Source: Marinisporobacter sp. (GTDB lineage: Bacteria > Bacillota > Clostridia > Peptostreptococcales > Thermotaleaceae). Taken from it: DNA of 64,000 nucleotides. Positions 41,888 to 51,654 of the stretch are shown here, in pieces (position 1 is the stretch's first letter; each line of letters starts with the position of its first letter). The stretch lies in contig JAOARP010000020.1 in NCBI GenBank assembly GCA_025210525.1, positions 1 through 64,000 on the forward strand. The letters are read 5' to 3'. The notes under the pieces are model-generated. The model was not told the DNA's origin. It saw only the letters and a list, made by a program, of their open reading frames with translations, and searched no databases. A program made the position numbers and the translations under genes.

Positions 41888-43963
41888 GTGGCAAAATTTT
41901 TAGTGATAGTGGAATCTCCTGCCAAATCCAAAACCATTGGAAAGTTTTTAGGCAAGAATTATAAAGTTGTTGCCTCCGTTGGACACGTAAGAGATTTACC
42001 AAAAAGTAAGATGGGAATAGATATTGAAAATAATTATGAGCCTCATTACATAACTATTAGAGGAAAAGGGCCTGTTATCAAAGAATTAAAAAAAGAAGTG
42101 AAGAAAGCAAAGAAAATATTTTTAGCTACTGACCCCGATAGAGAAGGAGAGGCTATTTCATGGCATTTAGCACATATATTATCTGTTGATGAAGAGGATA
42201 AATGTAGAATTGAATTTCATGAAATTACAAAAACAGCCATTAAAAATGCTGTTAAGAACCCTAGAAAAATCAATAAAAGCTTAGTGGATGCACAGCAAGC
42301 AAGACGTATGTTAGATAGATTAGTAGGATATAGTATTAGTCCTCTTCTTTGGAGGAAAATCAGAAAAGGGTTAAGTGCTGGTAGAGTTCAGTCTGTTGCT
42401 GCAAAAATTATATGCGATAGAGAAAAAGAAATTCAAAACTTTATACCTGAAGAATATTGGAGTATCATTACTAATTTATTCATAAAAGATAGAAAAGAAA
42501 GTTTTGAAGGAAAATTTTATGGTACGGTTGATGGAAAATTAGACCTGAAGAATGAGAAGATGGTAGAAGAGATTTTGCAAAAATTAAAGGTTGGAACATT
42601 TATGGTATCAGGGGTAAAAAGGAAAGAGAAAAAAAGAAATCCCTATCCGCCTTTTACAACAAGTAGTCTACAACAAGAAGCAGCAAATCGATTAGGATTT
42701 ACTACAAAAAAGACTATGATGATTGCTCAACAATTATATGAGGGAATAGACATCGAAGGAGAAGGAACTGTTGGTTTGATCACTTATATCAGAACAGATT
42801 CTACAAGGATTTCTAATGAAGCAAAAGAAAATACTCGAAAATATATTGAAGAAAATTTTTCGAGGGATTATATAGGGAATGAAGAAAAAAAACATAAGAC
42901 CAAGAAAGAAGCACAAGATGCTCATGAAGCCATAAGACCTACAGATATAGAGAGAACACCTGATAAGATCAAATCTTCTTTAAAAAGAGATCAACATAAA
43001 TTATACAAGCTCATTTGGGAACGTTTTTTAGCTAGTCAAATGAAAAATGCAGTTTATGATACCTATTCAGTAGAAATAACTAATAATGACTATTTATTTA
43101 AAGCATCTGGTTCAAAACTTATATTTGATGGATTTTTAAAGGTTTATACTTATGCATCTGTTTCAGATAAGGAAATACCAGAAGTTGAGAAAGGACAAAG
43201 TTTAGAATTAAAAAATATAGAACCTAAGCAGCACTTTACTCAGCCTCCACCAAGATTTACTGAAAGCTCGTTAGTGAAAGAGTTGGAAGAAAAAAATATA
43301 GGTAGACCTAGTACATATGCACCGATTATATCAACAATCATTAGTAGAGGATACGTGGAGAGAGAAAATAAGTCATTAAAGCCTACAGAATTAGGACGGA
43401 TTGTAAATGACTTATTAGAAGAGTATTTCAAAGATATATTGGATACACATTTTACAGCAGAGCTAGAAGAAAAGCTAGATAAAATTGAAGAAAATCAATT
43501 AGAATGGATTAACGTAATTGACGATTTTTATAAACCTTTTAGTGAAACATTAAAGCATGCTGAAGAGGAAATCAAAAAAATTGAGTTAGTTGAAGAGGAA
43601 ACAGATGAAATTTGTGAAGTATGCGGTAAAAATATGGTTATTAAATATGGAAGATATGGAAAATTTTTAGCTTGTTCTGCATATCCAGAATGTGAACATA
43701 CAAGACCTTTCGTAAAGAAAATAGGTGTAGCCTGTCCTCGTTGTGGAGGAGACATAGTAGAAAGAAGGTCTAAAAAAGGGAGACTGTTTTATGGGTGTGG
43801 AAGTTTTCCAAATTGTAATTTCATAACATGGAATAGACCCATTGATGAAAAGTGTCCAGTGTGTGGAGACCTCTTAAGCAAAAAAAATAGGAAAAACGAT
43901 ATAATTATCCAGTGCTGTAATAAAGATTGTAAATACAAAAGAGTTGAAGAAAAGGATGATTAA
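41888..43963 (+). CDS. topA: DNA topoisomerase I, GTG start
   Basis: A type IA topoisomerase that relaxes negative supercoils. The Toprim domain has VIVESPAKSKTIGKFLG and ATDPDREGEAISWHL; the catalytic Tyr is in GLITYIRTDSTR. Three C-terminal zinc-ribbon motifs follow (CEVCGK...CSAYPEC, CPRCGG...CGSFPNC, CPVCGD...CCNKDC). GTG at 41888 has GGGGGTGA upstream and yields the usual MAKFLVIVESP start; the upstream in-frame TTG has no ribosome site. 691 residues. Confidence 0.96.
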   Translation: MAKFLVIVESPAKSKTIGKFLGKNYKVVASVGHVRDLPKSKMGIDIENNYEPHYITIRGKGPVIKELKKEVKKAKKIFLATDPDREGEAISWHLAHILSVDEEDKCRIEFHEITKTAIKNAVKNPRKINKSLVDAQQARRMLDRLVGYSISPLLWRKIRKGLSAGRVQSVAAKIICDREKEIQNFIPEEYWSIITNLFIKDRKESFEGKFYGTVDGKLDLKNEKMVEEILQKLKVGTFMVSGVKRKEKKRNPYPPFTTSSLQQEAANRLGFTTKKTMMIAQQLYEGIDIEGEGTVGLITYIRTDSTRISNEAKENTRKYIEENFSRDYIGNEEKKHKTKKEAQDAHEAIRPTDIERTPDKIKSSLKRDQHKLYKLIWERFLASQMKNAVYDTYSVEITNNDYLFKASGSKLIFDGFLKVYTYASVSDKEIPEVEKGQSLELKNIEPKQHFTQPPPRFTESSLVKELEEKNIGRPSTYAPIISTIISRGYVERENKSLKPTELGRIVNDLLEEYFKDILDTHFTAELEEKLDKIEENQLEWINVIDDFYKPFSETLKHAEEEIKKIELVEEETDEICEVCGKNMVIKYGRYGKFLACSAYPECEHTRPFVKKIGVACPRCGGDIVERRSKKGRLFYGCGSFPNCNFITWNRPIDEKCPVCGDLLSKKNRKNDIIIQCCNKDCKYKRVEEKDD

Positions 43964-44020
43964 TCAAAAATTATTTTATAATTTTTAAATTTTTGGTTGA
44001 ATAAGTTGGGAAAATGTGAT

Positions 44021-44035
44021 ACCATTGCAAATGGT
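44021..44035. repeat. Palindrome in the topA-codY intergenic region
   Basis: ACCATT-GCA-AATGGT, a perfect 6-bp dyad, is 155 bp upstream of codY in an otherwise AT-rich stretch of 227 bp. It could be an operator. No consensus CodY box is visible here. Confidence 0.3.
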
Positions 44036-44190
44036 TTCTTAAAACGAATGCTCTAGAAGATTTATCTTTTGAAATTATAGATTTAAAGAAGATGAGACCA
44101 TGATCTATAGGAATAGGCTCAAGATGAATTGAAAAATAAATATCCAAAAAAATTATACTATTAAGAAAAAGTTTACGAGGAGGATTACAA

Positions 44191-44970
44191 ATGAGTACTA
44201 CATTATTAGAAAAAACAAGAAAGTTAAATAAAATATTGCAACAGTCAGGAAATGTACCTGTTTCATTTGCCGAATTATGCAAAACTCTAAGTGACGTATT
44301 AGATGCAAATGTATATGTTGCAAATAAAAGAGGAAAAGTTTTAGGCTTACATTTAATAGATGAATCAGAAAATCCTATTATTGTTGATTCTGATACAGGA
44401 AAGCAAAAATTTCCAGAAGAGTACAATGAACAATTACTAAAATTCACTGATACAAAATATAATGTAACAGGAGATGCACTTCTTGAAATTTTCAAGTATG
44501 ATGTTGAAAGTGTAAAGAAATTAGTAACGATTGTACCTATTAATGGAAGTGGTCAGAGATTAGGTACACTAATATTATCAAGACATGATAAAGAATTTAC
44601 CGATGAAGATTTGGTGTTAGCTGAATATAGTGCTACAATTGTAGGTATGGAAATACTTAGAGCTAAAAGTGAAGAAATAGAGGAAGAAGCAAGAAAGAAA
44701 GCTGTAGTACAAATGGCTATAGGTACACTTTCTTATTCAGAATTAGAAGCTGTAGAACATATCTTTGATGAGCTTGAAGGAACAGAAGGCCTATTAGTAG
44801 CTAGTAAGATAGCAGATAGAGTTGGAATAACAAGATCAGTGATAGTAAATGCTTTAAGAAAATTTGAAAGTGCTGGGGTTATCGAGTCAAGATCTCTAGG
44901 GATGAAAGGTACACATATTAAGATACTTAATAACAAATTAATCGATGAGTTAGAAAAATTAAAAAGGTAA
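44191..44970 (+). CDS. codY: GTP- and branched-chain-amino-acid-sensing repressor CodY
   Basis: A global nutrient regulator in low-GC Gram-positives. The N-terminal GAF domain (1-155) senses isoleucine/valine. The C-terminal winged helix contains the near-invariant [20 protein letters not shown] and [12 protein letters not shown]. 259 residues, normal length. Shine-Dalgarno GAGGAGG. It sits between topA and the flagellar operon, the order also seen in Bacillus but without trmFO, codV and hslVU. Confidence 0.97.
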   Translation: MSTTLLEKTRKLNKILQQSGNVPVSFAELCKTLSDVLDANVYVANKRGKVLGLHLIDESENPIIVDSDTGKQKFPEEYNEQLLKFTDTKYNVTGDALLEIFKYDVESVKKLVTIVPINGSGQRLGTLILSRHDKEFTDEDLVLAEYSATIVGMEILRAKSEEIEEEARKKAVVQMAIGTLSYSELEAVEHIFDELEGTEGLLVASKIADRVGITRSVIVNALRKFESAGVIESRSLGMKGTHIKILNNKLIDELEKLKR

Positions 44971-44978
44971 TTTACTAT

Positions 44979-45010
44979 AAAGAAGCAACCTTAGCGGTTG
45001 CTTCTTTTGA
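44979..45010 (+). terminator. Rho-independent terminator of codY
   Basis: A perfect 12-bp stem (44979-44990 with 44996-45007), loop TTAGC, ending in TTTT. Confidence 0.88.
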
Positions 45011-45335
45011 TATGAAGATATTTCCTGTTGGGTGCAGGAGGAAGATGAAATATAATAGAATTAATGCAAAACAAAAACATTATGTAAACCATAGAGATAT
45101 AGTTCAAATTTACTATTTAACAAAAAAGACATTGCATGCTTCTTGATATATTATATAATAATAACAGGAAAAATAGGGAAAAAGTGAGAGTACATAGCAC
45201 AATGTTTAATGAAATATAGGGAAAAAGAAGGAAAAAAAAGATTGATGTCGAATATGCACATAAGGAGAGATTATGATTTTAAACGATATTTAAGATGGTG
45301 TAAATATTTATATAAAACAAATATGGGAGGAAAGC
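45011..45335 (+). promoter_or_regulatory. Upstream control region of the flagellar operon
   Basis: 325 bp between the codY terminator and flgB. It holds a possible sigma-A promoter (TTGCAT 45132-45137, 16 nt, TATAAT 45154-45159) and an 11-bp direct repeat TAGGGAAAAAG at 45174-45184 and 45217-45227. A weak sigma-D-like element (AAACGATAT near 45281) and a 33-codon open frame with a close AGGAGG (45045-45146) are also present. No sequence here matches a c-di-GMP riboswitch that I can recognise. Confidence 0.45.
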
Positions 45336-45740
45336 ATGAATATATTAAATAAGTCCTTTAAAAATATAAATATACTCGAAAAATCAATGGATGCTTGTTG
45401 GCTTAGGAATGAAGTTACATCTAACAATATGGCCAATGTAAATACGCCTAAATTCAAAAGAAGTGTAGTGGAATTTGAATCTATTTTAGCACAAAATTTA
45501 TCAAGTAAACCTATAAAAGAGAAGTTAACTCATGAAAAACATTTATCAGTGGGGAATCTTAACATAAATCAAATAAATCCAACAATTACAAAGGATACAA
45601 CAAGTAAGTATAGAAAAGATGGAAACAATGTAAATGTAGATGTAGAGATGGCGAACTTATCAAAAAATACCATACGTTATTATATGCTAAAAGAATCTAT
45701 GTCATCAAATCTTCAGAAACTTAAAATGGTTATTAAATAA
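45336..45740 (+). CDS. flgB: Flagellar basal-body rod protein FlgB
   Basis: A proximal rod protein. The conserved rod/hook N-terminus SNNMANVNTPKFKR (about 29-42) is present, and the C-terminal helix runs to LKMVIK. 134 residues. Its ribosome site is GGGAGG. First gene of the flagellar operon. Confidence 0.95.
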   Translation: MNILNKSFKNINILEKSMDACWLRNEVTSNNMANVNTPKFKRSVVEFESILAQNLSSKPIKEKLTHEKHLSVGNLNINQINPTITKDTTSKYRKDGNNVNVDVEMANLSKNTIRYYMLKESMSSNLQKLKMVIK

Positions 45741-45758
45741 AGATAGGAGGTAGCTTAA

Positions 45759-46196
45759 ATGAGTTTATTTCGTTCGATCAATGTTAGTGCTACTGGATTA
45801 ACTGCAGAGAGATTAAGAATGGATATCATATCCAAAAATATAGCTAATGCTAATACAACTAGGACAAGTAGTGGAACTCCCTATAGACGTCAAGTTCCTG
45901 TATTTAAGGAAAGCAGTCTGGAATTTTCACAAGTATTAGAAAATGCTAAGAATGGACAGGTAACTGGAAATGGAGTTGAGGTTATGGCAATCAAGGAAGA
46001 TAAAACTCCATTTAAAAAAGTGTATGACCCGGGACATCCTGAGGCAGATAAGGATGGATATGTACAAATGCCTAATGTGGATATTGTAACGGAAATGATT
46101 AATATGATTTCATCTACTAGGGCATATGAAGCTAATGTAACAGCTATGAATGCTACCAAAAGTATGGCAATGAAAGCTCTTGAAATTGGAAAATAG
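45759..46196 (+). CDS. flgC: Flagellar basal-body rod protein FlgC
   Basis: A 145-residue proximal rod protein: N-terminal ISKNIANANTTRTSSGTPYRR (about 26-46), and the C-terminal family motif MPNVDIVTEMINMISSTRAYEANV. It follows flgB by 18 nt with AGGAGG. Confidence 0.96.
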   Translation: MSLFRSINVSATGLTAERLRMDIISKNIANANTTRTSSGTPYRRQVPVFKESSLEFSQVLENAKNGQVTGNGVEVMAIKEDKTPFKKVYDPGHPEADKDGYVQMPNVDIVTEMINMISSTRAYEANVTAMNATKSMAMKALEIGK

Positions 46197-46223
46197 ATAT
46201 TAAAAATGGTGGAGGATTTATAT

Positions 46224-46508
46224 ATGAAGATTAATGATATTGCTAATGCATCGAAAAATGTATTTAATATAAATAAGGGGAAAAATCAACAGGATTTTTC
46301 TGCATTTTTGAAGGATTCATTAAAGAAAGTTAATGATTATGAGCTAGAGTCTGAGAAAATTAATACCCTTGCAGCTGTAGGGGAAATTAACAATATACAT
46401 GAAGTGATGATAGCGGCTGAAAAATCTAAAATTGCTTTACAGTTTACCGTAGAAGTAAAAAATAAAGTTCTAGATGCCTATAAGCAGATAATGAGACTGC
46501 AAGTATAA
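46224..46508 (+). CDS. fliE: Flagellar hook-basal body protein FliE
   Basis: The adapter between MS ring and rod. The C-terminal conserved helix contains INNIHEVMIAAEKSKIALQF and ends in AYKQIMRLQV. The ATG at 46224 is favoured because GGTGGAGG lies just upstream; the ATG at 46206 precedes that site. 94 residues. Confidence 0.93.
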   Translation: MKINDIANASKNVFNINKGKNQQDFSAFLKDSLKKVNDYELESEKINTLAAVGEINNIHEVMIAAEKSKIALQFTVEVKNKVLDAYKQIMRLQV

Positions 46509-46541
46509 TGAGTGCAGTGATACAAGGGATGAGGTGAATAA

Positions 46542-48089
46542 ATGGGCAGTGGACTAGAACATATAAAAGAGCAATTGAATCAATTCTATAATAAATTAGA
46601 TAAAAAACAAAAGATTAAAATTGGAGTTAGTGGATTATTAGTTATCATCAGTATGACCTTATTATTTTATATTACTTCACAACCGGAGTATGTAACATTA
46701 TTTAGTGATTTAACACCAAAGGATGTTGGTGAAATTACAGCAAAACTTGATGAAATGGCTATACCGTGGAAAGATAATGATGCAGGAACGACTATATTAG
46801 TACAAAAGGAAGATAAAAATAAAGCACAAGCAAAATTGGCAGTAGCAGGACTACCCAAAGAGAGTTTTTCCTATGAAAAAATGATAGATAGTAGTAGTTT
46901 AACAATGACCAATGAAGAAAGAAAAAAAAGATATATTATTGCTCAAATGAATGCTTTAGCTGCAACTATCGAAGAAATTGATGGAGTGAAAAATGCATTA
47001 GTAAATTTGAGCGTAGCAGATGATACGAATTTTTTAATTGATAAGCAAAAATCCAAAGCTTCTGTATTTGTTGAGTTAAAGCAAGGAGAAGAACTTTCAA
47101 AGGATCAGGTAGATGGTATTGTTATGCTTGTGTCAAATGCAGTAAAAGATTTAGATCCTGAAAATATATCTGTCGTAGATAATAGGGGACAGATATTGAA
47201 TAAGGAAAAAGATGAGGATATGTTTGATGCTTCTACCCAATTAGGAATGCAAAAGCAAGTACAAAGCCAAATGCAAGAAAGTATAAAAGAATTTTTATCT
47301 ACTTCTTATGGAGCCGGAAACGTTGCAGTAATGGTAAATGTAAAACTTGATTTTGACAGTGAGATAACAGATGTAAAGGAGTTCTCACCACCGATACAGG
47401 ATGAAACCAATGGTCTTATTCGAAGTATGAATGAGCAAAATGAAAAGTTAACAAATGGAAGTGATGGCGGGGTCCCAGGGACGGATTCTAATTCGGAAGA
47501 TATTACCCAATATGTAGAAGAGAGTGGGAATGAATCAAAATACGATAAAGCAAATAAAACCATTAATTATGAGTTGAATGAAATAAACAAAAAGATTGTG
47601 AAGGCACAAGGTCAAGTAAAAGATATAACGGTTGCAGTTTTGATAAATAAACAAGTATTGCCAGATGGAGAACTTACAGATGAAGAAGAGAAAAAAATTA
47701 AAAGTATTGTTTCAGCTTCAGCGGGACTTGATACAAAAGTTGTTGAAGTAATGGCAAAAGATTTCGATACAACTTTAGCAGAACAATTTGCAAGTATAGA
47801 AGAAAATAGTCAATCGGGAATTCTTGGAAATATCCCGCTATGGTCTATAGGTGTATTAGGTGTATTGCTTATGGGTGCTCTTGTATATACAGCCTATAGG
47901 CTTAGAAAAAGAAAGACTGAAATGGATACAGTACTAGAAGAGCCTATTTCAACTATAGAGGATGAACTTGAAGAAATAGATATTGAAGTAAATGAAAAGT
48001 CAGGTTATAAGAAACAAATTGATAAGTTTGTAGATAAAAATCCTGAAGCAGTTGCTCAATTGTTAAAAACATGGTTAAATGAAGATTAG
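46542..48089 (+). CDS. fliF: Flagellar MS-ring protein FliF
   Basis: 515 residues with two membrane helices (about 26-46 and 429-451) flanking the periplasmic ring-building domains (RBM signature PKESFSYEKM; KASVFVELKQGEELS). The C-terminal cytoplasmic tail (VAQLLKTWLNED) is the FliG-binding end. Ribosome site GATGAGGTG. Confidence 0.97.
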   Translation: MGSGLEHIKEQLNQFYNKLDKKQKIKIGVSGLLVIISMTLLFYITSQPEYVTLFSDLTPKDVGEITAKLDEMAIPWKDNDAGTTILVQKEDKNKAQAKLAVAGLPKESFSYEKMIDSSSLTMTNEERKKRYIIAQMNALAATIEEIDGVKNALVNLSVADDTNFLIDKQKSKASVFVELKQGEELSKDQVDGIVMLVSNAVKDLDPENISVVDNRGQILNKEKDEDMFDASTQLGMQKQVQSQMQESIKEFLSTSYGAGNVAVMVNVKLDFDSEITDVKEFSPPIQDETNGLIRSMNEQNEKLTNGSDGGVPGTDSNSEDITQYVEESGNESKYDKANKTINYELNEINKKIVKAQGQVKDITVAVLINKQVLPDGELTDEEEKKIKSIVSASAGLDTKVVEVMAKDFDTTLAEQFASIEENSQSGILGNIPLWSIGVLGVLLMGALVYTAYRLRKRKTEMDTVLEEPISTIEDELEEIDIEVNEKSGYKKQIDKFVDKNPEAVAQLLKTWLNED

Positions 48090-48100
48090 GAGTGTAGAGT

Positions 48101-49111
48101 ATGCCTCGAAAAACAGGATTAAGTGGGAAAGAGAAGGCAGCTGTATTGCTGATTTCTTTAGGACCAGATAAATCAGCAAAGATATTTAAACACCTTCAAG
48201 AAGAAGAAATTGAAGAATTAACATTAGAAATTGCAAATATGAGAAAAATTCCTGCTGAAGAAAAAGAACAAGTTGTAGAAGAATTTTATCAAGTGTGCTT
48301 GGCACAGGAATATATTTCTGAAGGTGGTATTAATTATGCAAAAGAAATATTGGAAAAAGCATTAGGAACACAAAAGGCCTATGATATTGTAAATAAGCTT
48401 ACGGCTTCCTTGCAAGTTCGTCCTTTTGATTTTGCAAGGAAAGCAGATGCTAGTCAGTTGTTAAATTTTATACAAAATGAACATCCTCAAACGATTGCGC
48501 TAATTCTTTCATATTTAGGTGCGCAACAAGCAGGACAAATATTATCTTCTTTGCCACAAAATAAGCAAGCTGAAGTAGCTAAACGTATAGCCACTATGGA
48601 CCGAACAACACCTGAAATTATCAAGGAGGTAGAGGCGGTTCTTGAGAGTAAGCTATCATCTATGGTGACACAAGACTATACAACGGCTGGAGGAATACAA
48701 TCTATTGTTGATTTATTGAATGCTGTGGATAGAGGAACAGAGAAGTTTATTATGGAAACCCTTGAAATAGAAGATGTTGAGCTAGCAGAAGAGATTAAAA
48801 AGAGGATGTTTGTATTTGAAGACATCATTACATTGGATAGTACATCTATTCAAAGATTTATACGAGATGTGGATAATAATGATTTAGCGGTTGCATTAAA
48901 AGGATCAACGGAAGAAGTTCAAGAGATTATCTTCAATAATATGTCAAAACGAATGGCAGAAATGATCAAAGAAGATATGGATTTTATGGGACCAGTAAGA
49001 TTAAGAGATGTAGAAGAGGCACAGCAAAAAATTGTCAATATGATCAGAAAATTAGAAGAAGCAGGCGAAATTATTATATCTCGTGGAGGAGGGGACGAAA
49101 TCATTGTCTAG
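48101..49111 (+). CDS. fliG: Flagellar motor switch protein FliG
   Basis: 336 residues of armadillo-like repeats. The middle domain has NEHPQTIALILSYL with the EHPQ motif, and the C-terminal torque domain has KRMFVFEDIITLD with its charged residues. It overlaps fliH by 8 nt. 11 nt after fliF. Confidence 0.97.
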   Translation: MPRKTGLSGKEKAAVLLISLGPDKSAKIFKHLQEEEIEELTLEIANMRKIPAEEKEQVVEEFYQVCLAQEYISEGGINYAKEILEKALGTQKAYDIVNKLTASLQVRPFDFARKADASQLLNFIQNEHPQTIALILSYLGAQQAGQILSSLPQNKQAEVAKRIATMDRTTPEIIKEVEAVLESKLSSMVTQDYTTAGGIQSIVDLLNAVDRGTEKFIMETLEIEDVELAEEIKKRMFVFEDIITLDSTSIQRFIRDVDNNDLAVALKGSTEEVQEIIFNNMSKRMAEMIKEDMDFMGPVRLRDVEEAQQKIVNMIRKLEEAGEIIISRGGGDEIIV

Positions 49112-49874
49112 GATTTTCAAGTCTTCTTACGTACAAGTTGGTGATATGAAAGAAATTAGGATAGAGAGTATTTCTGAAGATATTTTAGAAACGCATATAG
49201 AGCAAGAGTGTGAACCAGAAATTGAAGAAATAAAGGAACCAGAAATTGATTTTGAAGAAATATATAATCAAAAAATGAAGGAAATAGAGATTTTAGCGAA
49301 AGAGAAAATAGAAGAAGCAAATAAGCAAGCTCAAAGGATTATTGGCGATGCTTATGAAGATGCAAAAAAAATATATGAAAATGCAAAAAATGATGGATTT
49401 ATACAAGGGAAGACAGAAGGATATGGAGTTGGTAAATCTGAAGGGGACAAAATTATTAAGGAAGCTTTAAATATAAAGAATGAAATATTAAAGACAAAGA
49501 AAGAATTTGTTTTGAAAATGGAGAAAGACGGTATAGACCTTATTATTGATACTGTTGAGAGAATATTAAATATGAAGATTGAAGATTCTTATCAAACAAT
49601 TATTGGACTTGTAAAAGCAGCACTTAGCAAATGTGCTTATACAGAATCTTTAGTCCTTAGGGTAAGCCCAGATGATTATGGGTATGCCATTAGTGCAAAG
49701 GATAAAATATTGACATTAGCAGAAAATGTGGATGATATTAATATTAAGCAAGACCCTTCTTTAAAAAAGGGTAGTTGTATTTTAGATACAGTTTCAGGGA
49801 GTATTGATTCAAGTATACAAACCCAATTTAATCAGATTAAGTCATTGTTTGAAGAAATACTAGAGAGTGAGTGA
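49104..49874 (+). CDS. fliH: Flagellar assembly protein FliH, TTG start
   Basis: A regulator of the FliI export ATPase: a long central charged helix (about 50-150, with repeating Glu/Lys and Gly such as DGFIQGKTEGYGVGKSEG) precedes the globular C-terminus. TTG at 49104 is used: GGAGGAGGGG (49087-49096) is correctly spaced and the product begins MSRIFKSSYV as in relatives. It overlaps the end of fliG by 8 nt. Confidence 0.9.
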   Translation: MSRIFKSSYVQVGDMKEIRIESISEDILETHIEQECEPEIEEIKEPEIDFEEIYNQKMKEIEILAKEKIEEANKQAQRIIGDAYEDAKKIYENAKNDGFIQGKTEGYGVGKSEGDKIIKEALNIKNEILKTKKEFVLKMEKDGIDLIIDTVERILNMKIEDSYQTIIGLVKAALSKCAYTESLVLRVSPDDYGYAISAKDKILTLAENVDDINIKQDPSLKKGSCILDTVSGSIDSSIQTQFNQIKSLFEEILESE

Positions 49875-51190
49875 TAGAAAAAATGCTTAATCTAGACAAA
49901 TATAGATATGCCCTTAAAAATGCAAATTTGATTAAGTATAGTGGAAAGGTTTCTCAAGTTGTAGGATTAACAATAGAATCTTTAGGACCTGCTGTGAAAT
50001 TAGGAGAATTGTGTTATATTTATCCATTAAAGGGTATAACTCCAATAAAAGCAGAAGTTGTAGGTTTTAAAGATGAAAAGGTATTACTAATGCCTTTAGG
50101 AGAAATGGATGGAATAGGACCTGGTAGCAAAGTTGTTGCCACAGGAGAATTATTATCTGTTAATGTGGGAGATGAACTTTTAGGTCGTATATTAGATGGC
50201 TTAGGCAATCCTATAGATGATGGAGGAAGATTAACTACTACAAAAAAATATCCTGTGAATAATCAACCTCCCAATCCTTTAAAAAGAAAAAAAATAGAAG
50301 AGGTTTTATCTCTTGGTGTAAAAGCTATTGATGGATTGTTAACTTGTGGAGTTGGACAAAGAATAGGGATATTTGCTGGAAGTGGTGTTGGAAAGAGTAC
50401 TCTCATGGGAATGATTGCTAGAAATACAGAGGCAGATGTAAATGTAATTGCGTTAATAGGTGAACGTGGAAGAGAAGTAAGAGAATTTATTGAAAAAGAT
50501 TTACAAGAAGAAGGATTAAAAAGATCTGTATTAGTAATAGCCACTTCTGATCAACCAGCATTAGTGAGAATGAAAGGAGCGCTCCTTGCTACTTCCATCG
50601 CAGAATATTTTAGAGATAGTGGAAAAAAAGTAATGTTACTTATGGATTCCTTAACGAGATTTTCAATGGCGCAAAGAGAAGTTGGTTTAGCAGTAGGAGA
50701 ACCTCCAGTAACAAAAGGATATACTCCCTCTGTTTTTGCAGCATTACCAAAACTACTTGAAAGATCAGGAAACTCCGATAAAGGTTCTATAACAGCTTTA
50801 TACACTGTGCTTGTAGATGGAGATGACTTGAATGAACCTATTACAGATACAGCAAGAGGTATACTAGATGGACATATTGTACTATCAAGAAAACTTGCTA
50901 ATAAAAATCACTATCCAGCGATTGATGTGTTAGCAAGTGTTAGTAGGGTAATGCCGAATATTGTTCATAAAGAACATGGAAAATTCTCAAGTGAGTTTAG
51001 AGACATATTAGCTACTTATAAAGATGCTGAAGATTTGATTAATATTGGAGCATATGTGAGTGGAAGCAATCCCAAAATTGATAAGGCTATAGAGATGATT
51101 GATGCATTAAATAGTTATTTAAGACAAGGTATACATGATAAGTTTAATTATAATGATGCAACGGTACAAATGAAGGATCTTCTACAATAG
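49871..51190 (+). CDS. fliI: Flagellum-specific export ATPase FliI
   Basis: An F1-beta-like hexameric ATPase that energises type III export. Walker A GIFAGSGVGKSTL (about 168-180), the Walker B region VMLLMDSLTRF, and the flagellar signature REVGLAVGEPP. 439 residues. GTG at 49871 overlaps the fliH stop (GTGA); the ATG at 49883 is an equally possible start. Confidence 0.96.
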   Translation: MIEKMLNLDKYRYALKNANLIKYSGKVSQVVGLTIESLGPAVKLGELCYIYPLKGITPIKAEVVGFKDEKVLLMPLGEMDGIGPGSKVVATGELLSVNVGDELLGRILDGLGNPIDDGGRLTTTKKYPVNNQPPNPLKRKKIEEVLSLGVKAIDGLLTCGVGQRIGIFAGSGVGKSTLMGMIARNTEADVNVIALIGERGREVREFIEKDLQEEGLKRSVLVIATSDQPALVRMKGALLATSIAEYFRDSGKKVMLLMDSLTRFSMAQREVGLAVGEPPVTKGYTPSVFAALPKLLERSGNSDKGSITALYTVLVDGDDLNEPITDTARGILDGHIVLSRKLANKNHYPAIDVLASVSRVMPNIVHKEHGKFSSEFRDILATYKDAEDLINIGAYVSGSNPKIDKAIEMIDALNSYLRQGIHDKFNYNDATVQMKDLLQ

Positions 51191-51201
51191 GGGGATTATA
51201 A

Positions 51202-51645
51202 ATGCTTAAATTTTCTTTTAAATATCAAAATTTATTGAAAGTGAAAGAAAAATATGAAGATGCTATAAAAGGGAAAATGAATAAAGCGCAATCAAAGCTA
51301 CAGGATGAAAAAAAGAGATTAAAGGAATTAGAAAGTCAAAAGGATGATTGTGAGAAGCATATTTCTTTAATAGTGCAAAATGGAACCAATATTAGAGATT
51401 TAAAGACATATGATTCATTTTTAATAGGCTTAAAAAGAAAGATAAACGAACAAATACAAGTGATTGAGAAATGTAAGCATGAGGTAAATAAATATAAACA
51501 AGAATTAATGAAAGCTGCTATGGAAAAGAAAACTTTCGAGAAACTAAAAGAGAAAGAAAAAGAAAAATTTTATTATATGGAGAAAAAGGAAGAAGAAAAT
51601 TTTGTAGATCAGTTAGTAACATTTCAAAATTTCAAAAGTAATTAG
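51202..51645 (+). CDS. fliJ: Flagellar export protein FliJ
   Basis: 147 residues, almost entirely a charged coiled coil (Lys/Glu-rich heptads), the typical FliJ structure that inserts in the FliI ring. It begins LKFSFKYQNLLKVKEKYED. Ribosome site AGGGGGA. 11 nt after fliI. Confidence 0.9.
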   Translation: MLKFSFKYQNLLKVKEKYEDAIKGKMNKAQSKLQDEKKRLKELESQKDDCEKHISLIVQNGTNIRDLKTYDSFLIGLKRKINEQIQVIEKCKHEVNKYKQELMKAAMEKKTFEKLKEKEKEKFYYMEKKEEENFVDQLVTFQNFKSN

Positions 51646-51654
51646 GGGGCAATA

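Noticed and set aside
43971-44495. A 174-codon minus-strand open frame between topA and codY
   Set aside because: More than half of it is antisense to the first 100 codons of codY; it has no ribosome site or recognisable product.
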